NCBI GenBank assembly: GCA_039707655.1 | Contig: CM077665.1 | Span: forward strand, 138,279,148-138,343,147 | Length of the DNA stretch: 64,000 nucleotides | Direction: 5' to 3' | Source: Elymus sibiricus | Taxonomy: Eukaryota > Streptophyta > Magnoliopsida > Poales > Poaceae | Shown here: in pieces, positions 48,418 through 59,979 of the stretch | Layout of the letters: the number at the start of each line of letters is the position of its first letter | How positions within the stretch are numbered: the stretch's first letter is position 1 | Notes under the pieces: generated by a model | What the model was told of the DNA's origin: nothing | Databases searched by the model: none | The model's input: only the letters and a program-made list of their open reading frames with translations | Made by a program: the position numbers and the translations under genes

Positions 48418-48594
48418 TTTAGTCGTCGTAGCTTGTTATGATATTGCCAAATGTGGCATGTATTTTCCTTTTTATTTTGAGCCTTGGAGCTCCAGCTGTA
48501 TCTTGGATCTTTGTTTGACTTATTTTTTAAATAAAATGGTTGCATGCATCGTCACGATGCAGAAACAGGGGTAATCCTCTTTTTCAAAAAAAAA

Positions 48595-49648
48595 TGATGT
48601 ACACATGTGATAACATTTTAGTTTTAAGTGATTAACCAACCACAAACAAGATCTCCACCGGCCACGACCACGCATGTGGTTCAAGCTGGAACACAGCTAG
48701 CACTCGTACGCAGTGGTACCGAATCTACTGATCTTACTGATACTTTAATTAGCCGCCGGGCATCCAGAGTAACCCCGTGATGAGCACCAGATCGAGACGC
48801 ACCGATATATCATCCTTTCCTCACTTTCATGACACGACGATTGTCCACTGGATCCAATAGGTCCAACTCAAATCAAACGCATGCAATCGGAAAGAGCCTC
48901 GTGAATGGTTTCGTCACAAGATAGATAGATACGGAGACTGGTATAACAGCTGGTTTGGCGTATGTAAGAGATCTCCCGGATGTTGACATGATGTTTTATT
49001 GCCTTTCTGTTTTCTGCTAGTGTCATGTGTAGAATGATTGTGATTTGGAGTAGACTTTTCGCCCTGGCAAGTAGCTCGATCAACGGCATGTCGGAACTAT
49101 ATATGAATTTCACTTTGCTTCGGACGGTTTTAAATGGAAGGCCTCGCTATCCTGCTGCATATGCATCGATCCATCTACGTACGCTGAATAATACGAATTT
49201 TAAGAGCCACGATAATCAAGTATACAATTTGCAAGTCAATGAGGTATAGCTACATGTAAAATAAAAGAATAAAATTATGAGACCAGCTGTGTATAGTTGA
49301 TGTTTTTTAAAAAGAAAGCGACAACACAGCTGGCCTCTAGATGATTCGGATGTGCATGGTCAACAAGGAGGAAAAAAAGAAAGAAAAGGACCCGTAGAGA
49401 CAAGGTGAGGGCATTTGCTGAGACACCAGCTCTACCATTGCAAATAATGTCAAGCGCGCTAACGCCTACGCCGATGTGGGCACAATTTAACCATAATCAG
49501 AACATGAGAGATACTAACCGGAAATGACCTATCGCAAGGGCGGAAGGAATGGGGTAGCCTGCCACGCAAAGCCAACTCATACACACCACCACCGAGCAGC
49601 CACCACCGTGAATTCCATCGGTCCCTCCACCAAATGTGCGCGGTGGAT
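48595..49648. other. Spacer between LINE and SANT gene, copy A
   Basis: No coding frame is supported. A small hairpin pairs GACCAGCTGTGT (about 49281) with ACACAGCTGGCC (about 49325). Confidence 0.6.
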
Positions 49649-51210
49649 GAGCATCTCCAACAGAGACGCTAAATATGCCGCGCGTTGAAAAAATCGACCA
49701 TATAGCGCGCGCTGGCGAAAGTAGCGTTTCAGCAGCCGCGCAATAATGTTGCGCGCGGTAAACAGGCGTCAGTGCGTTGGAAAAAACTGCATCGTGTGCG
49801 GTTTATTTGGTGCGCCCGCTCCAGCGCCCTTTACAAGCGAATCTCGCGCGCGAACCACCAACCGCCACTGACTGCTCCGGCCGTGCCCGCATTCGCCCCG
49901 CCTTGTGCCTCCGCTGGCGAAATTTCTACGATGGACGGCCGCGCCGACATCCCCCCAACCCCTCCATACGCCCGTGACCCATCTGCCGCCGCTGCCGCCG
50001 CCACAAACCCTTGCGCGGGGTTGACCTCTGGTTTCGCCGCCGGCGGAGCACCGCCTCCAAGCACCGGTCTCGCGCGCGGCCTTTTCATGGCTCCCCGGAC
50101 GAACTTGCAGGGTGGCTTCGCGCCGCCGCCCACCGCGAAGCCACGGAGCTCAGTCTTCAAGCGACCGATGGCAGCGACGGCGATAGCGTCGGTGCCTACG
50201 ACCCAAAAGAAGAAGAAAGTGGCGGGGAGGAGGAAACCGGCAGCGCCTTCGGCCCCGCCTCCACCGCCCGAAGCGCCCGTGGACTCACAATTTGGTGCGC
50301 CGGCGGCCCATGCGTAAATGGTGTTTGATGAAATGCCCGCAAGGTAAGATTTTTTTCTTTTTTGTTGTTGTTGCTAGAAATATGTACATATGAATAGCTT
50401 GATTTAGTTTTCTTTATCATACTTTGTAGTTTCAATGATGTCGCATATTTGTCAACTATGGGTGTTGGCTCCAACAACACCCATTGGTCTCAGACCAATG
50501 AAGTGCATCAAGATGATCATGAATATGAAGTGTATGAGGAGGGTCGGGGTATGGTTGATGCGCCGAGAGGAAGGGCATGCAACTACACCGTGGACGAAGA
50601 CATCTTGCTATGCAAGACATGGTTGAATGTATCTATGGATGCCACCATTGCGGGTGACCAAACTAGAGATACATATTGGTTTAGGATGAAGGAGTACTTT
50701 GATGCAAAAAATGAGAGTGGAATTGAGCGCATCGATATGGTCGACGATCAACAGTGATTTTTCAAAGGTGGGCGGAGGCAATGACGTCTGGTGACAAGAT
50801 AAACCCAAGTGGCACTAATGATAAAGATAGGGTAAGTGCCATTTCTTTATGTTCCATGTTCATGCTTCATCTTTTGTGTTTCAAGTGGTAACTTGTTCTT
50901 TTGTTTGTAGCACAATATTGCACAAAGCTTGTTTCGAGGAGAAGAAAATAAGACCAATAAAGGCAAGGTAAAGAGAGGGAGATCATTTGTGTTGTCCCAT
51001 TGCTATGAAGTATTGAAGGATGACGAGAAACGGAAGAAATGTCGTGATGACGAGGAGACCAAGAAAGGCAATGTTGATGCGGTGGTCTTAGATGATGATG
51101 ATGATGAGGCATCAAGTGTTGGTGCCAAGAGGAGCCCTACACCAAACTCGGTTGCCTACTCCAAGCCAAAAAGACAAAGTGGACAAGCAAAAGAAAACAA
51201 GAAGAAGAAG
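49649..51210 (+). mobile_element. PIF/Harbinger-like element, 5' part, copy A (cut by the duplication)
   Basis: GAGCATCTCCAACAG at 49649 resembles the start of grass PIF/Harbinger and Tourist elements, followed by the CG-rich GCGCGC stretch these elements often have. The Myb/SANT gene downstream is the usual first gene of such elements, while the DDE transposase gene is not seen in the window. The 3' end is lost at the junction at 51210. Confidence 0.55.
49931..51210 (+). pseudogene. Myb/SANT-like protein with NAM-associated C-terminal region, copy A, truncated
   Basis: Exons are 49931-50343, 50430-50831 and 50911-51210, with GTAAG donors and TTGTAG/TTTGTAG acceptors. Exon 1 encodes a Pro/Ala-rich N-terminus and has an in-frame TAA (50315-50317) before MVFDEMPA. 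Exon 2 encodes a trihelix/SANT-type segment, YTVDEDILLCKTWLNVSMD to DTYWFRMKEYFD. Near 50735-50765 the usual RSLRSRW block is lost with frameshifts, before WAEAMTSGDK. Exon 3 begins HNIAQSLFRGEE and has RGRSFVLSHCYEVLKDDEK, as in NAM-associated C-terminal domains. Such proteins are often PIF/Harbinger ORF1 DNA-binding partners of the transposase; many host relatives also exist. The exon ends at the duplication junction. Confidence 0.82.
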
Positions 51211-51241
51211 GTGGACCAGGAGCAGCCTAGAATGGTCCAGC
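51211..51241. other. 31-bp filler at the duplication junction
   Basis: This stretch between AAGAAGAAGAAG (end of copy A) and CAGCTGCACC (start of copy B) has no counterpart at either outer border. It keeps the reading frame open from the SANT exon into the LINE. It may be inserted filler from end joining or a longer piece of LINE ORF1. Confidence 0.8.
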
Positions 51242-51490
51242 CAGCTGCACCACTGCCGCCGGCCGATTATAGTTCAGAGTGTCAAGAGGTGGGGTCAGAC
51301 CACGAGCGGCATGCTCGACTCGACCAAACAGCGCCGGCGGTCCAGGGGGCGGGGGTCGATCACGAGCGAGAGGCTCGACTGGTGCAAACCGCCTCCCCAC
51401 GATCGTCAGCTCACACCGGACCCCACAACTCACTCGGAGTAGCGACACAGGCTGGCATTAGTATAGGCTCACACACAAGATGGTGTTAGC

Positions 51491-52180
51491 GTGGATTCAG
51501 TTCGGAGCATGACAGGAGGCCAAACTCCGGCTAGTATCACTATCGACGAGGTTATCATCTTTGGTGGGATTCCGGACCCTAATACCAGTGACAGGTGTGT
51601 CAGTCACTGGATTCAGGGCCAGGCTGATGCAGATGACTTGCAGTTGGGGCGGGCTATGAGAGCCGCCAAGCTTCGAGATGTCGAAGCAACTACAGGTATG
51701 TCCATGAATACTAGCAATTTAATTTTACATTTCTCAAAACATGATATTATAGATAAAGCCAGCAACCTAGGGATATCTCTTGGTAGTACAGATAAACAAA
51801 TTGCAAAATTGGTTAATGAACTTTTAGATCTAGAAACTGATAGAGCTCTAGACATAATTCACAATTTAGCAGCAGTAAAACCTATGAATGATTCAGATAT
51901 TAACAACTTAGGAATAACGGCACTCCAAAGTATGTGTGAGGACCTCATCCCCAGGTCGGGACTGGAAGAGGGGGAGGAGGAAGAAAAGGAGATAGTTTTG
52001 CAGGGGTATATGGATCCTTCGAAACTATCGGATGCATCGGTCTCAGTGCATGGCCACGAGACCGAAGAGTCGATGCAGGATAAACCTAAACGTCCCTGGA
52101 AGAGGAAAATTTATCCTGCGTTGGCAGTCCGCAGAAGCGCGCGAGTCAAACAAAAGAAAAAAAATTATGATGAAAAATGA
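51491..52180 (+). pseudogene. LINE ORF1 C-terminal part, copy B
   Basis: Identical in length to copy A; the basic end reads RRSARVKQKKKNYDEK with Ala in place of Thr. Its stop overlaps the ORF2 start as ATGA (52177-52180). Confidence 0.65.
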
Positions 52181-55100
52181 AAGGAAGCTTTTGGAACAGC
52201 AAAGGTCTTGTAGACTTAGCTAAATGGAGGTTCCTGGCGGAAGCATCGGTAGAGCATAAGTTAGATTTTATGGCTTTACTAGAGACGGGGAGAGATAACT
52301 TCACTCCACAGTTCTTAAGTAATATTTCACGTGGGATAGATTTTGGTTGGCATTGCTTACCACCAAGGGGTCGATCCAGAGGGATACTCCTGGGGGTCAA
52401 ATGTGAAACTTTAGAAGTTCTCAATGTGATGTATGGTGATTTTACCGTCAAATTTCGAGTGAGGTCGGAAGTTGATGGGTTTCAACAGGAGCTCAAAACT
52501 GCATTTCTAGCAGATCTTGTGAGGATTTGTGGAAATGAAGGGCTGCCTATTTTAGTTGGGGGAGATTTCAATATCATTAGAAGGCGAGAAGAGAAAAACA
52601 ATGATAATTTTGATGCTGGATGGTCATACATGTTTAACATGATTATTGAGAGTCTTAACCTAAGGGAAATTGAACTCACTGGTAGACAATTTACATGGGC
52701 GAACACATTACCTATTCCGACATATGAGAAGTTGGATAGGGTGCTCGCCAGGAGTGGGAACAGAAGTTTCCTCTTGTAACGGTCCAGGCTTTGCAGAGAG
52801 CAGTTTCGGATCATACCCCACTTCTGGTCGACTGAGGGGAGGTGACACATGTGAGCAATAGGAATGTCTTCTCTTTTGAATTAGGGTGGTTTGAGAGAGA
52901 GGGATTTCTGGACCTAGTAGCTAATGAATGGGCTACAGAGACCGGAGGGAATTCTAGTATGGATAGATGGCAAAACAAAATCAGGCATCTGCGCCAGTTT
53001 TGAGGGACTGGGCCAAGAATCAAAGTGGGTTGTACAAAGTGGAAAAAGAAAGACTTATTCAGCTCTCAACGAGTTTGAGTTAAAGGCTAAAATATCATCT
53101 CTTAATAGTGCTGACCGGAGTACTAAGTATGAGGCTGAGGAGAAGCTTCGTGCATTACTTAGAGAGGAAGAGATTAAGTGGGCACTAAGAGCTAAAGTGT
53201 CTACGATTGTCCAAGGAAATGACAACACACAATTCTTCCACATGATAGCTAATGAGAAACGCATAAAGAAGAAAATATTACAGCTTGAACAGGATGAGGG
53301 TAGAATTGTCGGGCATGAAAACCTGAAATCATACATCTCCGAATACTATAAAAAACTTTTCAGAGCCCTCGAAGCCAACTCTGTTTCACTAGACGAACAT
53401 CTAACAGAGGACATTCCTCATCTAAATGATGAAGAGAATGAGGTGCTATCAACTCCGTTTACCGAGAAAGAGGTGTTTGAAGCCATTATGCAAATGAAGT
53501 AAAACAAGGCTCCCGGACCAGATGGGTTCCCAACGGAGTTTTATAAGAGGTGTTGGCATATCATCAAAGGTGATCTTATGCCTATGTTCCATGACTTATT
53601 TAATAGGCAGTTACAGTTATTTCACTTAAACTTTGGCACAATCACGTTGTTACCAAAGAAGGAGGGGGGCATACGCATTGAGCAATTCAGACTGGTTTGT
53701 TTGCTTAATGTGAGCTTCAAAATATTTACTAAAGTTGCAACGAATAGGTTGACGCAGATTACCCATTCGGTTGTACAACACTCTCAAACGGCTTTCATGT
53801 CCGGTAGACACATCCTAGAAGGGGTTGTGGTCCTACATGAAACGCTTCATGAAATCCACTCCAAGAAACTAGATGGAGTAGTCTTTAAGGTGGATTTCGA
53901 AAAAGCCTATGACAAAGTCAAATGGCCTTTCTTCCAACAAGCCCTACGTATGAAGGCATTCAATGAAGCCTGGAGGAAACAGGTGGATTCCTTTATTCAG
54001 AAAGGTAGTGTTGGGATAAAGATGAATGGTGACACGGGTCATTATTTTCAAACCTATAAAGTATTAAGGCAGGGAGATTCGTTGTCTCCAATAATATTCA
54101 ACATAGTGGCTAATATGTTGACAATTCTCATAGGACGAGCTAAAGAGAACGATCTAATAGGGGGACTAGTTCCACATTTTGTGGATGGAGGGGTGTCCAT
54201 CTTACAATATGCGGACGATACGATTATTTTCATGGAACATAACATTGCCAAAGCTAGAAACATGAAGTTAGTACTTTGTCTATTTGAACAGCTTTCGGGA
54301 CTCAAGATAAACTTTAAAAAAAGCGAATTGTTCTGCTTTGGGAAAGCCAGGGAAGAACAAGAGGCATACAGACAACTATTCAGTTGTGAGATGGGCTCTT
54401 TACCGTTTAGTTACTTGGCTATCCCTATTCACCACCGCAAACTAACGAATAAGGAATGGAAATGCATAGGAGATCGGTTTGAAAAATGACTAAGCTGCTG
54501 GAAGGGCAAGCTTATGTCCTATGGAGGTCGGCTCGTGCTAATAAACTCAATGTTGACAAGCTTGCCGATGTTTCTACTATCTTTCTTCGAAGCACCAGTA
54601 GGGGTACGGAAAAGACTTGACTTTTATCGATCTAGATTTTTCTGGCAAAGTGATGAGAGTAAGAAGAAACATAGACTTGCTAAATGGGACATGATGTGCA
54701 GACCGAAAGATCAGGGTGGGTTAGGGATTGAGAATTTACAAATTAAAAATAGATGTCTATTGAGCAAATGGCTATATAGATTGTCTGTGGAGACGGAAGG
54801 TACGTGGGCACAATTTTTGCGTAATAAGTACCTACAAACCAAGACTTTGGCTCAAGTTACAGTGAAACACTCGGATTCACCCTTCTGGAAAGGCTTAATG
54901 AGAAGAAAAGAAGCTTTTTTCCACAGGGTGAAGTTTCACGTGGGAAATGGTAACACGACCAGGTTTTGGGAAGATATGTGGTTAGGAGAGACGCCTCTAG
55001 CTACACAATATCCGGTATTATATAACATCGTGCAACACAAAGAGGCTTATGTTGCTACGGTTTTGCAGACGATCCCTCATAATATTCAATTTAGGAGATC

Positions 55101-55804
55101 TCTGGTAGGAGAGCGATGGAATGCGTGGCTCCATTTGGTACGTAGGTTGATGGAAGTTCAACTTTGTGACCAACCAGACACTATCCATTGGAAATTAACT
55201 ACAAGCGGTATTTTCTCAGTGAAATCAATGTATGTGCACCTTATTAATGCCGGATCAATTCCTATTCTCCACACATTTGGAAAGTAAAAGTAACGCTTAA
55301 GATCAAGATCTTTATGTGGTTTGTTCATAAAGGAGTGATACTAACGAAAGATAACTTGATTAAACGAAGATGGGTGGGTAATTCTAGATGTTGTTTTTGT
55401 GATAACAATGAGACTATCAAACACCTCTTTCTCGAATGTCCATTGGCAAGACTCCTATGCGTACTATTCATATAGCTTTCAACATAAACCCTCCAACGAG
55501 TATGAACATGTTATTTGGGACATGGCTTAATGGAGTGGATGTTAACACATCTAAACACATTCGGATAGGAATATATGCAATGCTATGGGCTATATGGAAT
55601 AGCAGAAATGATATGATTTTTAATAGGAAGAACTTTACCAATTTTTACAGGTCATCTACAAAACTACTGCTTGGAGCCGTACGTGGTCGTTACTCACGCC
55701 TGCGGAGTCCAGGGAGATTTTGGTTACTGGGTGCAACTGGTGGGAGACGGCAGCACGGGCTATCTTCAACCGATATGAATGACGGCAAACTAATAGGCTA
55801 GGTG
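52177..55804 (+). pseudogene. LINE ORF2, copy B
   Basis: It carries the same endonuclease, RT (YADD near 54207) and zf-RVT blocks as copy A. It also has the same lesions at the equivalent places: the frameshift near 52752, TGA at 52833-52835, TAA at 53500-53502, TGA at 54487-54489 and the break near 55285. It differs by a few substitutions, such as LSTPFTEK for LSAPFTEK. Sharing of every lesion shows it was dead before duplication. Confidence 0.93.
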
Positions 55805-55981
55805 TTTAGTCGTCGTAGCTTGTTATGATATTGCCAAATGTGGCATGTATTTTCCTTTTTATTTTGAGCCTTGGAGCTCCAGCTGTATCTTGGATCTTTG
55901 TTTGACTTATTTTTTAAATAAAATGGTTGCATGCATCGTCACGATGCAGAAACAGGGGTAATCCTCTTTTTCAAAAAAAAA

Positions 55982-57035
55982 TGATGTACACATGTGATAA
56001 CATTTTAGTTTTAAGTGATTAACCAACCACAAACAAGATCTCCACCGGCCACGACCACGCATGTGGTTCAAGCTGGAACACAGCTAGCACTCGTACGCAG
56101 TGGTACCGAATCTACTGATCTTACTGATACTTTAATTAGCCGCCGGGCATCCAGAGTAACCCCGTGATGAGCACCAGATCGAGACGCACCGATATATCAT
56201 CCTTTCCTCACTTTCATGACACGACGATTGTCCACTGGATCCAATAGGTCCAACTCAAATCAAACGCATGCAATCGGAAAGAGCCTCGTGAATGGTTTCG
56301 TCACAAGATAGATAGATACGGAGACTGGTATAACAGCTGGTTTGGCGTATGTAAGAGATCTCCCGGATGTTGACATGATGTTTTATTGCCTTTCTGTTTT
56401 CTGCTAGTGTCATGTGTAGAATGATTGTGATTTGGAGTAGACTTTTCGCCCTGGCAAGTAGCTCGATCAACGGCATGTCGGAACTATATATGAATTTCAC
56501 TTTGCTTCGGACGGTTTTAAATGGAAGGCCTCGCTATCCTGCTGCATATGCATCGATCCATCTACGTACGCTGAATAATACGAATTTTAAGAGCCACGAT
56601 AATCAAGTATACAATTTGCAAGTCAATGAGGTATAGCTACATGTAAAATAAAAGAATAAAATTATGAGACCAGCTGTGTATAGTTGATGTTTTTTAAAAA
56701 GAAAGCGACAACACAGCTGGCCTCTAGATGATTCGGATGTGCATGGTCAACAAGGAGGAAAAAAAGAAAGAAAAGGACCCGTAGAGACAAGGTGAGGGCA
56801 TTTGCTGAGACACCAGCTCTACCATTGCAAATAATGTCAAGCGCGCTAACGCCTACGCCGATGTGGGCACAATTTAACCATAATCAGAACATGAGAGATA
56901 CTAACCGGAAATGACCTATCGCAAGGGCGGAAGGAATGGGGTAGCCTGCCACGCAAAGCCAACTCATACACACCACCACCGAGCAGCCACCACCGTGAAT
57001 TCCATCGGTCCCTCCACCAAATGTGCGCGGTGGAT
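55982..57035. other. Spacer between LINE and SANT gene, copy B
   Basis: Same content as 48595-49648; no coding frame supported. Confidence 0.6.
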
Positions 57036-59039
57036 GAGCATCTCCAACAGAGACGCTAAATATGCCGCGCGTTGAAAAAATCGACCATATAGCGCGCGCT
57101 GGCGAAAGTAGCGTTTCAGCAGCCGCGCAATAATGTTGCGCGCGGTAAACAGGCGTCAGTGCGTTGGAAAAAACTGTATCGTGTGCGGTTTATTTGGTGC
57201 GCCCGCTCCAGCGCCCTTTACAAGCGAATCTCGCGCGCGAACCACCAACCGCCACTGACTGCTCCGGCCGTGCCCGCATTCGCCCCGCCTTGTGCCTCCG
57301 CTGGCGAAATTTCTACGATGGACGGCCGCGCCGACATCCCCCCAACCCCTCCATACGCCCGTGACCCATCTGCCGCCGCTGCCGCCGCCACAAACCCTTG
57401 CGCGGGGTTGACCTCTGGTTTCGCCGCCGGCGGAGCACCGCCTCCAAGCACCGGTCTCGCGCGCGGCCTTTTCATGGCTCCCCGGACGAACTTGCAGGGT
57501 GGCTTCGCGCCGCCGCCCACCGCGAAGCCACGGAGCTCAGTCTTCAAGCGACCGATGGCAGCGACGGCGATAGCGTCGGCGCCTACGACCCAAAAGAAGA
57601 AGAAAGTGGCGGGGAGGAGGAAACCGGCAGCGCCTTCGGCCCCGCCTCCACCGCCCGAAGCGCCCGTGGACTCACAATTTGGTGCGCCGGCGGCCCATGC
57701 GTAAATGGTGTTTGATGAAATGCCCGCAAGGTAAGATTTTTTTCTTTTTTGTTGTTGTTGCTAGAAATATGTACATATGAATAGCTTGATTTAGTTTTCT
57801 TTATCATACTTTGTAGTTTCAATGATGTCGCATATTTGTCAACTATGGGTGTTGGCTCCAACAACACCCATTGGTCTCAGACCAATGAAGTGCATCAAGA
57901 TGATCATGAATATGAAGTGTATGAGGAGGGTCGGGGTATGGTTGATGCGCCGAGAGGAAGGGCATGCAACTACACCGTGGACGAAGACATCTTGCTATGC
58001 AAGACATGGTTGAATGTATCTATGGATGCCACCATTGCGGGTGACCAAACTAGAGATACATATTGGTTTAGGATGAAGGAGTACTTTGATGCAAAAAATG
58101 AGAGTGGAATTGAGCGCATCGATATGGTCGACGATCAACGGTGATTTTTCAAAGGTGGGCGGAGGCAATGACGTCTGGTGACAAGATAAACCCAAGTGGC
58201 ACTAATGATAAAGATAGGGTAAGTGCCATTTCTTTATGTTCCATGTTCATGCTTCATCTTTTGTGTTTCAAGTGGTAACTTGTTCTTTTGTTTGTAGCAC
58301 AATATTGCACAAAGCTTGTTTCGAGGAGAAGAAAATAAGACCAATAAAGGCAAGGTAAAGAGAGGGAGATCATTTGTGTTGTCCCATTGCTATGAAGTAT
58401 TGAAGGATGACGAGAAACGGAAGAAACGTCGTGATGACGAGGAGACCAAGAAAGGCAATGTTGATGCGGTGGTCTTAGATGATGATGATGATGAGGCATC
58501 AAGTGTTGGTGCCAAGAGGAGCCCTACACCAAACTCGGTTGCCTACTCCAAGCCAAAAAGACAAAGTGGACAAGCAAAAGAAAACAAGAAGAAGAAGGGA
58601 GGAGATGATGACATAAAGAATGCTATGGAGGCTATTGTGATGGCAAGAAAGGAAGCAAACGAGGAGAGGAGGGTGGCAAGGAGCCAAGAGTCGGCGGCCG
58701 AGGAGAGGATGGTGCACTAGTAGAGAAATGGCTAGCCACAACTCTTGTTAGTGGCGCGCCATTTTCCTCCAACGCCAGCACTAATACTTTCAAATAGTGA
58801 TGGCGTTGCCTAAATTTGTACGTTATTGGTACACACTTAGTGGTGGCGTTCAAATTATGTCGAACGTCACTTGTACGAGGACCCCAGCGCTCTCGTCTTT
58901 CACCTATTATTGTTGGCGTGGCTAAAGTTCCTACGCCATAGGTATTTTCGTAGTACTGGCGTTGCACATTAGGACCGGCGTTGCGCATTGAGGCCCATTA
59001 GGCTCACGCCAACACTAGTCGGTTTTAACAGGTCAAACA

Positions 59040-59242
59040 TTATCCTTCGTCCTCACTCTCTATCGATCCCCAACTACACCCGTCCTCCTCTCGATCCCTG
59101 CCGCCGCCCCGCCAACACCGCCCGACGCTGCCCGTCTCCGCCTTGCCCGACGCTGCCCGTCTCCGCCCGACGCCGCCCCGCCCGACCCGGCCCGTCTTCG
59201 TCGGAGGAGGAGCGTGAGGCCGGCCCGCCCGACTCAAGCATA
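59040..59242 (+). other. GC-rich leader inside the CACTA element, possible captured exon
   Basis: It is rich in CCGCCGCCCCGCC-type sequence, including a repeated CCCGACGCTGCCCGTCTCCGC, and ends at AG followed by GTAATT, a possible splice donor. The high GC content contrasts with the A/T-rich sequence around it and resembles a 5' exon of a grass gene. Confidence 0.45.
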
Positions 59243-59257
59243 GGTAATTATGTTCTA

Positions 59258-59737
59258 CTCCCTCCGTTTCTAAATACTAGATGATGCCCCGCGCGTTGCG
59301 GCGGGATTTTGTATGAAATATTTTTTTTCTTTTAGTAAGATAAAATTTTCTCTTGTAGTGAGATAAAATTTTCTCTTGTGGCACATGTAATAATCTCTAG
59401 GTATAAGTTTAAAATTAGACGAAAACAAAATAAAATATGCATGCATGTCTCACTTTTCATTCATAGAGCACTCGAGTATAAGGCTATGAGTTGCATGCAT
59501 GTGACGATTTTTTTTCTTGATTAAAACACTCATGTGTGATGTGGCTTAAGGAGAAGCAAGAGAATTCCTAATAGTGGGGTCTAGCTATTTAGATATAGAA
59601 GATAAGTCATGATAGATAATTTTGTTCCTTATGTAGTGTTTCTAGAGATCTCAATATGGAGTACATACGGATGCATACAGACATATTTTAGAGTGTACAT
59701 TCACTAATTTTGTTCTTTATGTAGTCTATATTGAAAT
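59258..59737. mobile_element. Broken Stowaway MITE with an inserted Helitron-like end
   Basis: CTCCCTCCGTTTCTAAATA (59258-59276) after TA is a Stowaway left end. A Thalos-like middle part resumes near 59639 (TTTCTAGAGATCTCAATATGG) and stops near 59737. Between them, 59277 onward begins CTAGATGATGCCCCGCGCG on the plus strand. Reversed, this is a hairpin followed by CATCAT-CTAG-T, a Helitron-type 3' end. The other end of the insert was not resolved. Confidence 0.5.
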
Positions 59738-59979
59738 GTAGATGAATTCGCCATGATAGATAAATTGCCATGATAGAATAGTTGTAGTACAACCCATGTT
59801 AAACTAGTTGTAGTACAACTCTTTTCAAACTAGCTGTAGTATAACATGTAGATAAAATGTTATGATAGATAGATTGTCATAATTTATGGTGCTTAATTAT
59901 GTTCTAGTTCTTTTTAAATTCTGCATGTTATTTTTAAATTTTTCATTCTATAAGATGGTGAGCTTTCATTACAACACAT

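Larger units (their letters stand above)
43839..48594 (+). mobile_element. L1-type LINE, copy A, 5'-truncated
   Basis: It carries part of ORF1, the whole ORF2 region, and a 3' end with ATGGTTGCATGCATCGTCAC and an A9 tail (48586-48594), a 3' end typical of Triticeae LINEs. AAATGATG before 43839 and after the tail may be the target duplication but overlaps the A tail. ORF1 lacks its N-terminal part, so the element is 5'-truncated. All coding lesions are shared with copy B. The family differs from the LINE at 19471-25617 in ORF1 and RT sequence. Confidence 0.85.
43853..51210 (+). repeat. Tandem duplication, copy A (about 7.36 kb)
   Basis: The sequence from CAGCTGCACCACTGCCGCC (43853) to AACAAGAAGAAGAAG (51210) recurs as 51242-58597. 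The spacing is 7389 bp at the start and 7387 bp after a 2-bp difference near 44064. Comparing both by eye gave about fifteen substitutions, or roughly 99.8% identity. The unit holds a dead LINE, about 1 kb of spacer, and most of a PIF/Harbinger-like Myb/SANT gene. The left flank of copy A and the right flank of copy B are presumably the original borders. Confidence 0.97.
51242..55981 (+). mobile_element. L1-type LINE, copy B
   Basis: Same as copy A with the same 3' end and A tail (ending 55981) and the same right flank. It therefore arose by block duplication, not by a second retrotransposition. Its left flank is the 31-bp filler. Confidence 0.9.
51242..58597 (+). repeat. Tandem duplication, copy B (about 7.36 kb)
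   Basis: Counterpart of 43853-51210. It differs, for example, by AACCGGACC for AACGGACC-type changes, CTGGCATT for CTGTGGCATT, AAGCGCGCG for AAGCACGCG and AAACGTCG for AAATGTCG. Beyond 58597 the SANT exon runs on with GGAGGAGATGATGAC, showing that this is the original right border. Confidence 0.97.

Noticed and set aside
49283..49335. Small hairpin as a microRNA precursor
   Set aside because: The stem is only about 13 bp with a loop of some 30 bases, far too short for a plant miRNA precursor.
49831..50160. 109-codon minus-strand Gly/Ala-rich frame (and its copy at 57218-57547)
   Set aside because: Antisense shadow of the Pro/Ala-rich SANT exon 1.
43853..58597. Two independent LINE insertions
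   Set aside because: Both copies share the same 3' flank and all lesions, so a block duplication explains them.
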